DNA from: Nitrospirales bacterium
GTDB taxonomy: Bacteria; Nitrospirota; Nitrospiria; Nitrospirales; UBA8639
DNA: 64,000 nt
Assembly (NCBI GenBank): GCA_029261355.1
Contig: JAJDBM010000010.1
Coordinates: 240,702 to 304,701, forward strand
Reading direction: 5' to 3'
In this document: positions 45,328-53,580 of the stretch, one piece after another
How positions within the stretch are numbered: position 1 is the stretch's first letter
How the letters are laid out: every line of letters begins with the position of its first letter
Position numbers and translations under genes: made by a program
Notes under the pieces: model-generated
What the model saw: the letters and a program-made list of their open reading frames with translations, nothing else
What the model was told of the DNA's origin: nothing
Database searches by the model: none

Positions 45328-45367
45328 GTGGTGTTCAGGTGTAGAGCGTGCGTGCCCTGAACACCAC
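45328..45367 (+). promoter_or_regulatory. 12-bp perfect hairpin in the Rhs leader
   Basis: GTGGTGTTCAGG (45328-45339) pairs exactly with CCTGAACACCAC (45356-45367) around a 16-nt loop. There is no T-run, so it is not a terminator. It ends 21 bp before the AAGGAG ribosome site and could control translation or be a protein-binding operator. Confidence 0.6.
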
Positions 45368-45401
45368 ATGTGTGAGTCCAATCATTCAAAGGAGTACCCT
45401 C

Positions 45402-48400
45402 ATGCCTTCTGTGACTTCCATTTTGTCTCATCGTTTCCTCCTCCAGCTGTCTGTCTTGTATCTGGTCTTGTGCTGGACCCCATTGGGGTTGGCGCAGGAA
45501 ACTGACTCAGACATGCCGGTAGGTGCCGTCGGTGGGGCGGTGCACGCCGATCCGTTTACGGGCACGGCGACAACCAGCATTCCAATAGCAGTACCGCCAG
45601 GCCGCCAAGGTATCCAACCAGATTTGGCCTTAGTCTATGGCAGTAGCAATGGCAATGGCTGGTTGGGCATGGGCTGGAAGTTGGAAAAGGGTGTGATTGA
45701 GCGACAAACAAAAATGGGAGTGGACTACAGCGGCGATGACTATGTCTTTAGGCTCTCAGGCATTAACGTCGAATTGGTGAATATCGGTACTGATGACTAT
45801 CGTGCCAAAGTCGAAGGCGGCTTCACACGAGTGGAAAAACTCTCAGCAACCGATGGGAAGCCCTATTTCAAAGCCACCGATAAGACCGGCAAAGTCTTTA
45901 TTTTTGGCACCGAACCAGGCACCCGTGTCACTGACCCCAATGATCCGAATAAGATCTTTCGTTGGTGTTTAGAACGCGTGGAAGATGTGCATGGCAACTA
46001 CATGACGTTGAGCTATACCGCTGACCAAGGCCAAGCCTATCTCACGCAGATTGATTACACGGGGCATGGAAGTACGACTCCGACTAATCAGATCATTTTT
46101 CATCTCGAAGACCAGCCTACTGGTTTCCGGTGGTATGTGGCGAACTTTCATTTGGAAACCCTCTTACGGTTGAAATCAATTGAAGTTCGAGCCCAGAATC
46201 AACTCGTTCACGCTTATGGCTTCACGTACAGTACCACCCCCCAAACCAATCGATCGCTGCTCAGCTCAGTTCAACAATATGGTCGTGATGCGACTATAAA
46301 TAGTGCAGGAGAAATTTCTGGTGGTTCAACATTCCCCGCGACCACTCTGACCTATTTCCCCACAACAAATACAGGGCAGTTCGAGCCAATTGTGCCGAAA
46401 GAGCATACATCCAGCTCATATGGGCCGGCATGGCAATGGCAAGCGGCCGATGTCAATGGGGATGGTCGTGCAGATTCAGTCTCGGGGTATATTGGGACTG
46501 GGTCGGGTTGGGAGACGGCTGTCGCATTGAGCAGTGGCGGCGGGAGCTTTCAAGCACTGACACAAACACAACACGTCAGCACCTCGTATGGTGCACCCTG
46601 GACCTGGCGAATGGCCGATGTGAATGGAGATGGTCGTGCGGATTCTGTTGCTGGATATATTGGAACCGGCTCGGGATGGGAGACAGCTGTCGCTTTAGCA
46701 AAGGTAGATGGGACCTTCTATCCCATGAATCAAACGCAACATGCCAGTACTTCCTATGATTCAGCCTGGACCTGGCAAATGGCGGATGTGAATGGGGATG
46801 GTCGAGCGGATTCAGTTGCTGGATATATTGGAACGGGATCGGGATGGGAAACAGCCGTGGCCTTAGCGGAGACAGATGGCACATTCAGTCCAAAAACTCA
46901 AACCAAGCATGCCACTACCTCGTTTTCATCCGACTGGAAATGGCAGATGGCCGATGTGAATGGCGATGGGCAGGCAGATTCCGTGGCTACCTATATTGGC
47001 ACAGGACAGGAATGGGCCATTCGGGTCGCCTTATCTAAAGGGGATGGCACGTTTTCATCTGTAATCAATTCAGCCCCGCATGCCGGTCCACTCCCCACAG
47101 GTTGGACCACACGGCTGTCCGACGTTAATGGAGATGGGTTGGCTGATGCAGTGGCCGGGTATATTGGCCAAAGTCAGGGATGGGAGACAGGCGTGGCCCT
47201 CTCTAAAGGGAATGGCACCTTTGAGCCCATGCTCAAGACGGTGCATGCCACGTCCGGTTATCCTTTCGCGTGGCAATGGCAACTCGCCGATATGAATGGT
47301 GATGGCCTCGTCGATTCGCTGGCCACCTACATTGGACAAGGTGGTGAATGGACAGTCGAAGTTGCCTTGTCGAAGGGCAATGGCTTCTTTGCCTCCAAAG
47401 TTCACAATGCGATGGGCGGCGGACCATTTCCCGGAGGGTGGCGGACCCAAATGGCTGATGTCGATGGCGACGGGTTGGCTGATGCGGTGGCGGGCTATAT
47501 CGGTGTCAACAATGGATGGAAGACCAATGCTGCGCTGTCGGTTGGCGATCTTAGTAAGCTTAAAACCGTATCAAATGGGCTGGGTGGTTCGACGACCATT
47601 GCCTATACCCCATCGACACTCTGGACACAAACGCAACTCCCCTATCCCGTACAGGTCGTCTCTGCGATTACCACGGATGATGGAAATAATCATGTGGCAA
47701 CCACAACGTACAGCTTTCAAGGAGGGTTTCATCATATTGGCGAACGCGAATTCCGCGGTTTCAATTATGTCAAGATGACTGGGCAAGCCGGGCCGTCTGG
47801 CGAGCAAACCATTACGGAGTCCTGGTTTCATCAAGGCAACGACACGGCGGTAGATGTGAATGATCCTAATGTGCCCGACGGCTATCTCAAAGGCACCCCC
47901 TACGAAGTCACCGTCAAAGATGGGCAGAGTAATCTGTATACCGAAACCTTTACCACGTATAGGGGGGACGATGATGGCCTGGCCCCCTTCTATAATCCGC
48001 CGGCTTCGGTGGTCACGAACATCTATGATGGGACGGGGTTAGGCAAAACGACCAGGGCCGAGTTTATCTATGATCTGTATGGCAATGTCACGCACGAATA
48101 TCAGTATGGGGATGACGGTGTGGCGAGTGATGACCGCACGGTGGTGCGGACGTACGATCCGAATACCACCGAGTGGATTCTGGGTCTCCCCACGAGTGAA
48201 ACGATCTATGAAGGTCTCGGCACGGGCACGCAGCTGGCGCAGACCAGCTTCTATTACGACGGGACCACGAGTTGTAGTACGCCATCGAGTCAGACGCAGC
48301 CTACCAAAGGGCAATTGACGCGCGTGGTGAAATGGTTGAATACCGGCCCCAACCCCGAAACGCGCCTAGCCTATAGCAGTCACGGCAATGTGATCTGTAC

Positions 48401-51400
48401 GCGGGATGCCAAGGGCAATATGACCACCATGGCTTATGACCCCTCCGGTACCTTCGCGACCAGCGTCAGTAATGCGAAGGGCCACACCACCAGCACCCAG
48501 TACTACGGGGTCAATGGCGTGGCGATGGATACCGGCCTCTATGGACAGGTCAAGCGCGTGACTGACCCCAATGGTGCGGTGGTCTCGAGCACCTATGATG
48601 CGTTGGGCCGACGTCTGACCGCCACACAACCCGATGGGTTTACCACCACCACTTCCTACAACAATTTCGGGACCGTTGGCAGCCAACATGTGAAGGCGAC
48701 GTCCACCGTGAATGGGACGCCTCTCTCCACCTGGACGTTCTTTGATGGCCTGGGTCGTACGATGACCAGCAAGCGCACGGGCACGGACGCCAAGATCATT
48801 GTCTCCACGACCCAGTACGACAACCGTGGGGCCGTGACGCAGAGTAGTACCCCCTACTTCGAATCTGGCGGCTCACCCCTGTGGTCTACGAATACTTATG
48901 ACCCCCTGGGCCGCGTGACCAAGACGACCAATCCGGATGACAGTCAAGGGCTTGCCTGTTTTGATGATTGGGTGACGGTCACCATTGATGCGAATAATCA
49001 TAAAAAACGCACCACCCGCGATGCCTATGGTCGGGTAGCCACCGTGCAGGAATACACGGGCACCCATTCCAGTTGTAATACGAGTGAAGACACCCCCTAT
49101 AGCACCACGACGTATCAGTATGATGATCTGGGCAATCTCACAAGGCTCACTGATACCCTCGGCAATCAGAGTCTCATGAGCTATGACACGCTTTCTCGGA
49201 AGATCAGCATGACGGACCCTGATATGGGTACATGGACGTATGTATACGATGTGAATGGTAATCTGACGCAACAAACTGATGCCAAAGGTCAGCAGATTCA
49301 TTTTCAATACGATGCTCTCAATCGTCGTGTGCAAAAAGACTTCACCACGCAGAAGACCCTTGGCAGTGGCGATGTCGTTTATACCTATGACGGCAGTCCC
49401 TCCTACGGCATCGGCCGCTTACAGCAGGTGACCGACAGCATCGGCACCACGACCTTCTCCTATGACCTGTTGGGACGCGTGATCAATACCGTCAAAGTGG
49501 TGGATGGGCAGCCCTATACCACACAGAGTGCCTACGATAGTCTGGGCCGCGTGACACAGCTGACCTATCCCGATAGCAGCACCGTGACGCAGACCTACAA
49601 TGGGCCCCTGCTAGAAACAGTGAAAGAAGGCAGTACCACCTATGCGAGCTACGCCGGGTTCAATGCCTTGGGCCAACCCAGTACCGTGACCTTGGGCAAC
49701 GGTGTGACGACGACCTATACCTATGATAGTCAAAACTTCCGCTTGAAAACCTTGAAGACCGTCAAAGGCAGCACGACCCTCCAAGACTTGGGCTATAGCT
49801 TTGACAATGGTGGCAATGTCATCAGTCTCACGGATACCACCCATGGTAATCAGACCTTCAATTACGATGACCTTGATCGGTTAACGAGTGCGAGTGGCAG
49901 CTATCCCGCCATTAGTTACAGCTACAATCAGATTGGGAACCTGACCCACAACTCACAACTGGGCACCTACACCTACCCCAGCAATGGCAGCGCACGTCCT
50001 CATGCTGTGACCGCCGCGGGTGGCCAGACGTATGGCTATGATGCTAATGGCAATATGATCAGTGGGGCAGGGCGGACCATCAGCTACGATCATGAGAATC
50101 GCCCAATCAGCATCACGACCACCACGACGAGCGGTGGAGGGGGCGGCTCGGGCGGCAGTGGGACCGCGGTGACTGAGTGGGAATTCGATGTGGGCACCCG
50201 CGTGGGTGGGCACGATCTGCACAATGGGTCAGTGCTCGGCAGCACGACGCTGAGTCAAGCGGTAAGCAACGTGCCCACGAATGGCCATCCGGTGTATGTG
50301 CGGCTCAAGTCGAAGGTCGGGGCTACGTGGAGTGCGGTGGATTATACCTATACCGCGACGGGGAGTAGTGCGGGACAGCAAATTGCAAGTCCCCCGATCG
50401 GTTCGGTACTCACGAGTGCCTTGCCGACCTTCAGCTGGAATCCCAATGGCATCACGCCGGATCACTGGTATATCGAAATCAAGGAAGCGGGTCACAGTAC
50501 CAATCTCTATGATAGCGGGAACATTGCGAGTAGTCAGACCTCGCATACCGTGACCGTGGCCTTGCCCACGGATGGACGGCATCTCAGCCTGCGGCTTTGG
50601 TCGGAGATCAATGGCAATTGGACCGCGAATGATTTTCCGTATGTGAGTTTGGGCGCGGCCAGTAGTGGCAGCGGCAGTGGGGTACTCAATAGTCCCACTC
50701 CGAGTAGTGTGCTCTCCGGATCGTCTGTGACGTTTGCCTGGTCAGATCCGAATAGTGGGGGATCAGGCGGGAGTGGCACGCCCGTGACGGACTGGGAGCT
50801 GGATATTGGCACCCGCGTGGGCGCGCACGATCTGCACAACGGGCAGGTCCTTGGCAGTGGCACCCTGAGCCAAGCGGTGAGCAATCTGCCCACAACAGGC
50901 CATCCGGTGTATGTGCGACTCAAATCGAAGGTTGGGGCTACGTGGAGTGCGGTGGATTACACCTATACCGCCACGGGGAGTAGTGCGGGACAGCAACTCA
51001 CCAGTCCTCTGATTGGCTCGGTGCTCACGAGTGCTTTGCCGACCTTCAGCTGGAATCCCAATGGCGTCACGCCGGATCACTGGTATATCGAAATCAAGGA
51101 AGCGGGCCAAAGTACCAATCTCTATGATAGCGGGAATATTGCGAGTAGTCAGACGTCGCATACCGTGACCGTGGCCTTGCCCACGGATGGACGGCATCTC
51201 ACCGTGCGGCTTTGGTCGGAGATCAACGGCAATTGGACCGCGAATGATTTTCCCTATGTGAGTCTGGGCGCGGCCAGTAGTGGCGGTGGCAGTGGGGTGT
51301 TGAATAGTCCCACCCCGAGTAGTGTGCTCTCTGGGTCGTCCGTGACGTTTGCCTGGTCAGATCCGAATAGCGGCGGATCAGGCGGTGGCGGTGGGACCAC

Positions 51401-52862
51401 CACGACAAAGACCACCACCTTTCTCTACGATGGCGATGGGGGACGGGTCAAAAAAACGGTGGATGATGGCAGTCTCATCACCTGGACCACCTATATTGGC
51501 AAGCTCTATGTTTGTGAGGGCACGGCCCATCCATTCTCCTGCGCCAAGATGATCTTCTCCGGCAGTCAACGCATTGCCATCAAGCAAGTGGGCAGTGGCT
51601 CGACGAGTTACTTTCATCCCGATCACTTAGGCTCGACGAGCGTGCTCACCGATAGCAATGGCGTGAGTGAACAAGATGTCGCCTACTATCCGTATGGTGA
51701 TACACGGAGCAACACAGGCACCGCTGATGTCCCGTACAAGTACACGGGCAAAGAGCAAGACGACAGCACGGGCCTCTACTTTTACGAAGCCAGGTACTAT
51801 GATCCGGTCCTCGGACGGTTTATTTCGGCTGATACGGTGGTCCCTGGCATTACCGACCCTCAGGCATTAAATCCATATAGTTATGCTAGGAACAATCCCA
51901 TCATCTTCAATGATCCTAGTGGTCACTTCTTTAAGAAGATTTCTAAGTCCATTAAAAAAGGTTTTAGAGCTGCCAGTAAAGCACTAGGGCCAGCAGCACC
52001 ATATGTAATAGGCGCTGTGGCCGTTGTTGCTGCAGTGTATACAGGAGGAGCTGTCAGCGGATTGATACAAGGTGCTGTTCTTAATTCGATTGTCGGTTCT
52101 GCAACTAGCCAAGTGCTCATAGGCGCGGCGATTGTACACAATGCCTCAGCAATTGCATTCGCCAGTACTATCGCTCCGATTGTCGGAGGGGCAGTAGGAG
52201 GTGCTGTTGGAGGCTTTCTGGCAAGCGGAGGAGATTTGACAAGTGCTGGGATTGGAGCTGCAGGTGGTGCGCTTGGTGGCTTGGCTACTGGATTAGCCAG
52301 CCAAACGGGCGGATTCGGAGGAAATGTCATCACTACAGCAGGGCAAGGTGTGGCCGGAGGAGTAACAGCTGAATTACAAGGAGGAAATTTCGCCAATGGA
52401 TTTGCAAAGGCAGCTGGTGCTCACGTGTTATCACTGACAGCTTGGGAAATGCGTCAAGTCATGATAAAACAGTCGTTGAAAGTAACAGGTAATGCCAGTG
52501 GGACAAGCGTCGGATTTAGGGGCGATGGATTCAAGTTAGGAGGCGGCCGTTGTATCTTGGGTATTATTTGTAGCGCTCAAAAACCTTCGCTCTTAGGGGG
52601 TACTCAAGGCGGCCAGGGTTCCATCTTTACTTTTTCTTATGATCCTGGGTCAATTGCCGATCGTTTTGTCGAGGCTTTTGCCGGCCCACATGATTTTTTA
52701 AATAGTCCCTATTGGTATGATGCTACGGGAAGAGCAATCAATCATCAAGGGTTAGCAAGTTTATACGGAAAGGTTCTCAATGTTGTGAATGTACCCTTGT
52801 CCGCACCTTTTGTTGCGGGTTCCGTCGTTTCACCTTCAGCCTATTCCGTGCTATTGAAATGA
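45402..52862 (+). CDS. Giant secreted SpvB / FG-GAP / Rhs-repeat protein
   Basis: 2486 residues from ATG 45402 (AAGGAG 7 bp upstream; the longer frame from 45348 lacks a site). Order: signal peptide (core LLQLSVLYLVLCWTPLGLA); SpvB-like domain (about 30-310, DPFTGTATTSIPIAVPPGRQ, GNGWLGMGWKLEKGVIER); seven FG-GAP/VCBS repeats of about 57 residues with DVNGDGRAD calcium-type loops (about 340-715); Rhs YD repeats (about 885-1570, e.g. YDALGRRLTATQPDG); two 205-residue Ig-like double modules joined by Gly/Ser linkers (about 1580-1998); the Rhs core (about 2005-2170, HPDHLGSTSVLTDSNG, YEARYYDPVLGRFISADT) ending in the self-cleavage-type motif PIIFNDPSG. The last about 317 residues are the variable tip: basic helix, Gly/Ala-rich hydrophobic region, then a unique domain with FVEAFAGPHDFLNSPYWYD. 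It looks like a polymorphic-toxin-style exoprotein; the tip's activity is unknown. Confidence 0.9.
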   Translation: MPSVTSILSHRFLLQLSVLYLVLCWTPLGLAQETDSDMPVGAVGGAVHADPFTGTATTSIPIAVPPGRQGIQPDLALVYGSSNGNGWLGMGWKLEKGVIERQTKMGVDYSGDDYVFRLSGINVELVNIGTDDYRAKVEGGFTRVEKLSATDGKPYFKATDKTGKVFIFGTEPGTRVTDPNDPNKIFRWCLERVEDVHGNYMTLSYTADQGQAYLTQIDYTGHGSTTPTNQIIFHLEDQPTGFRWYVANFHLETLLRLKSIEVRAQNQLVHAYGFTYSTTPQTNRSLLSSVQQYGRDATINSAGEISGGSTFPATTLTYFPTTNTGQFEPIVPKEHTSSSYGPAWQWQAADVNGDGRADSVSGYIGTGSGWETAVALSSGGGSFQALTQTQHVSTSYGAPWTWRMADVNGDGRADSVAGYIGTGSGWETAVALAKVDGTFYPMNQTQHASTSYDSAWTWQMADVNGDGRADSVAGYIGTGSGWETAVALAETDGTFSPKTQTKHATTSFSSDWKWQMADVNGDGQADSVATYIGTGQEWAIRVALSKGDGTFSSVINSAPHAGPLPTGWTTRLSDVNGDGLADAVAGYIGQSQGWETGVALSKGNGTFEPMLKTVHATSGYPFAWQWQLADMNGDGLVDSLATYIGQGGEWTVEVALSKGNGFFASKVHNAMGGGPFPGGWRTQMADVDGDGLADAVAGYIGVNNGWKTNAALSVGDLSKLKTVSNGLGGSTTIAYTPSTLWTQTQLPYPVQVVSAITTDDGNNHVATTTYSFQGGFHHIGEREFRGFNYVKMTGQAGPSGEQTITESWFHQGNDTAVDVNDPNVPDGYLKGTPYEVTVKDGQSNLYTETFTTYRGDDDGLAPFYNPPASVVTNIYDGTGLGKTTRAEFIYDLYGNVTHEYQYGDDGVASDDRTVVRTYDPNTTEWILGLPTSETIYEGLGTGTQLAQTSFYYDGTTSCSTPSSQTQPTKGQLTRVVKWLNTGPNPETRLAYSSHGNVICTRDAKGNMTTMAYDPSGTFATSVSNAKGHTTSTQYYGVNGVAMDTGLYGQVKRVTDPNGAVVSSTYDALGRRLTATQPDGFTTTTSYNNFGTVGSQHVKATSTVNGTPLSTWTFFDGLGRTMTSKRTGTDAKIIVSTTQYDNRGAVTQSSTPYFESGGSPLWSTNTYDPLGRVTKTTNPDDSQGLACFDDWVTVTIDANNHKKRTTRDAYGRVATVQEYTGTHSSCNTSEDTPYSTTTYQYDDLGNLTRLTDTLGNQSLMSYDTLSRKISMTDPDMGTWTYVYDVNGNLTQQTDAKGQQIHFQYDALNRRVQKDFTTQKTLGSGDVVYTYDGSPSYGIGRLQQVTDSIGTTTFSYDLLGRVINTVKVVDGQPYTTQSAYDSLGRVTQLTYPDSSTVTQTYNGPLLETVKEGSTTYASYAGFNALGQPSTVTLGNGVTTTYTYDSQNFRLKTLKTVKGSTTLQDLGYSFDNGGNVISLTDTTHGNQTFNYDDLDRLTSASGSYPAISYSYNQIGNLTHNSQLGTYTYPSNGSARPHAVTAAGGQTYGYDANGNMISGAGRTISYDHENRPISITTTTTSGGGGGSGGSGTAVTEWEFDVGTRVGGHDLHNGSVLGSTTLSQAVSNVPTNGHPVYVRLKSKVGATWSAVDYTYTATGSSAGQQIASPPIGSVLTSALPTFSWNPNGITPDHWYIEIKEAGHSTNLYDSGNIASSQTSHTVTVALPTDGRHLSLRLWSEINGNWTANDFPYVSLGAASSGSGSGVLNSPTPSSVLSGSSVTFAWSDPNSGGSGGSGTPVTDWELDIGTRVGAHDLHNGQVLGSGTLSQAVSNLPTTGHPVYVRLKSKVGATWSAVDYTYTATGSSAGQQLTSPLIGSVLTSALPTFSWNPNGVTPDHWYIEIKEAGQSTNLYDSGNIASSQTSHTVTVALPTDGRHLTVRLWSEINGNWTANDFPYVSLGAASSGGGSGVLNSPTPSSVLSGSSVTFAWSDPNSGGSGGGGGTTTTKTTTFLYDGDGGRVKKTVDDGSLITWTTYIGKLYVCEGTAHPFSCAKMIFSGSQRIAIKQVGSGSTSYFHPDHLGSTSVLTDSNGVSEQDVAYYPYGDTRSNTGTADVPYKYTGKEQDDSTGLYFYEARYYDPVLGRFISADTVVPGITDPQALNPYSYARNNPIIFNDPSGHFFKKISKSIKKGFRAASKALGPAAPYVIGAVAVVAAVYTGGAVSGLIQGAVLNSIVGSATSQVLIGAAIVHNASAIAFASTIAPIVGGAVGGAVGGFLASGGDLTSAGIGAAGGALGGLATGLASQTGGFGGNVITTAGQGVAGGVTAELQGGNFANGFAKAAGAHVLSLTAWEMRQVMIKQSLKVTGNASGTSVGFRGDGFKLGGGRCILGIICSAQKPSLLGGTQGGQGSIFTFSYDPGSIADRFVEAFAGPHDFLNSPYWYDATGRAINHQGLASLYGKVLNVVNVPLSAPFVAGSVVSPSAYSVLLK
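46430..47550 (+). repeat. Seven FG-GAP/VCBS coding repeats
   Basis: Units of about 57 codons, each with W.W...DVNGDG.AD...YIG.G..W...VALS..DGTF. Repeats 1-3 are nearly identical in DNA as well as protein, so they expanded recently; 4-7 are more diverged. They form a beta-propeller-like array with calcium-type D-x-N-x-D-x-x-x-D loops. Confidence 0.85.
50145..51374 (+). repeat. 615-bp tandem repeat inside the Rhs shell
   Basis: Two copies with an exact period of 615 bp (205 codons), checked at two anchors: gtgac at 50169 and 50784, and gatccgaatag at 50745 and 51360. Each unit holds two Ig-like modules (VYVRLKSKVGATWSAVDYTY; WYIEIKEAG...LRLWSEINGNW). The unit joints are Gly/Ser linkers, which lie inside a module loop rather than between modules. 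Confidence 0.9.
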
Positions 52863-52898
52863 GGCCATAAAAACTTTACTGGCGAGCAAGTCGAGATT

Positions 52899-53489
52899 AT
52901 GGGTATTTCTTCTATGAGAACCATTTTTTTACTCATTCTGTTGGTAGGAGTTTCTCTTGTACTAGGGGGCTGTCAGACCGCAGAATCAACATTCAAAGAA
53001 GCATTACTGGCAATCGAGACTCCAATAGAAAATTGTCCGAATATCTCTGGCACGTACGAATTTATTGGAACGCCTCTGCCGGGAATGTCTTCCACTTTTT
53101 ATTTTTCGCATGATCCATTGGCGTTTGACCTTTTACTCTGGCCAGATAAATTGCCAGAAAATCGACAGCAACTTAAAGAAGTTGAAATACAGCAAGCTGA
53201 TACGATACGGGCCAGTTTTCAGGGATACATTGGTAGAGAAACCTTAATTGTCCCTGATCACCTAGAAGATCATATCGGGTGCAGCAAAGATAAAGTTATC
53301 CATGTTCGATTGCGAAATGCTTACGGAGAAGCCATATCAGGGAAGGATATTCTGAAAAGTACATTCCAGAAAAATACAGATGGTTCATTAAGTATTAATC
53401 TGGAAATAACAAGTCACCTTCGCACGCTTTTCTTTTTCTGGACTACCCAGAATATTATGGGTGCAAAGTTTGCTCCAATTAGGAGGTAA
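52899..53489 (+). CDS. Lipoprotein, candidate immunity or accessory partner of the Rhs protein
   Basis: 196 residues. Lipoprotein signal: hydrophobic TIFLLILLVGVSLVLGGC with the lipobox LGGC (Cys 25, or 20 if translation starts at the second Met, 52914). The residues after Cys are QTAES, which lack an inner-membrane retention Asp, so outer-membrane sorting is likely. The mature part has a Cys pair (ENCPNISGTYEF, HIGCSKDK) and beta-rich segments (TYEFIGTPLPG, FTFYFSHD-like). It begins 36 bp after the Rhs stop with no terminator between, the position where immunity genes of polymorphic toxins lie. Family not recognised; the immunity role is an inference from position alone. Confidence 0.75.
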   Translation: MGISSMRTIFLLILLVGVSLVLGGCQTAESTFKEALLAIETPIENCPNISGTYEFIGTPLPGMSSTFYFSHDPLAFDLLLWPDKLPENRQQLKEVEIQQADTIRASFQGYIGRETLIVPDHLEDHIGCSKDKVIHVRLRNAYGEAISGKDILKSTFQKNTDGSLSINLEITSHLRTLFFFWTTQNIMGAKFAPIRR

Positions 53490-53504
53490 TTTTTTGACCC
53501 ACAT

Positions 53505-53580
53505 TCAACCGTCAAGTGCACCACGGGCTGCGCGAAACACTTCGTAAGGCGTTTGATACTGCAAGCACTTCCAAGCAAAA
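53505..53580 (-). pseudogene. Tail of an IS30-like transposase
   Basis: On the minus strand, 53580 down to a TGA at 53507-53505 reads AWKCLQYQTPYEVFRAARG and ends GALDG, the usual closing pattern of IS30-type transposases (PRKCLGY.TP.EVF...VAL). The rest is missing: the Y1 element begins at 53581. Short, so only a pattern-level call. Confidence 0.45.

Larger units (their letters stand above)
44855..45401 (+). other. Upstream region of the giant Rhs gene
   Basis: About 550 bp without a gene. It holds the promoter at 45225-45252 and the leader hairpin at 45328-45367. The first 350 bp are AT-rich and featureless to me. Confidence 0.5.

Noticed and set aside
46430..47834. Several long antisense and alternative-frame ORFs over the FG-GAP repeats
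   Set aside because: They repeat with the coding repeats and are shadows of the GC-biased codon pattern.
50145..51374. Tandem repeats as a possible CRISPR or satellite array
   Set aside because: The unit is 615 bp, stays in frame and encodes Ig-like modules; there are no short repeats with unique spacers anywhere in the window.
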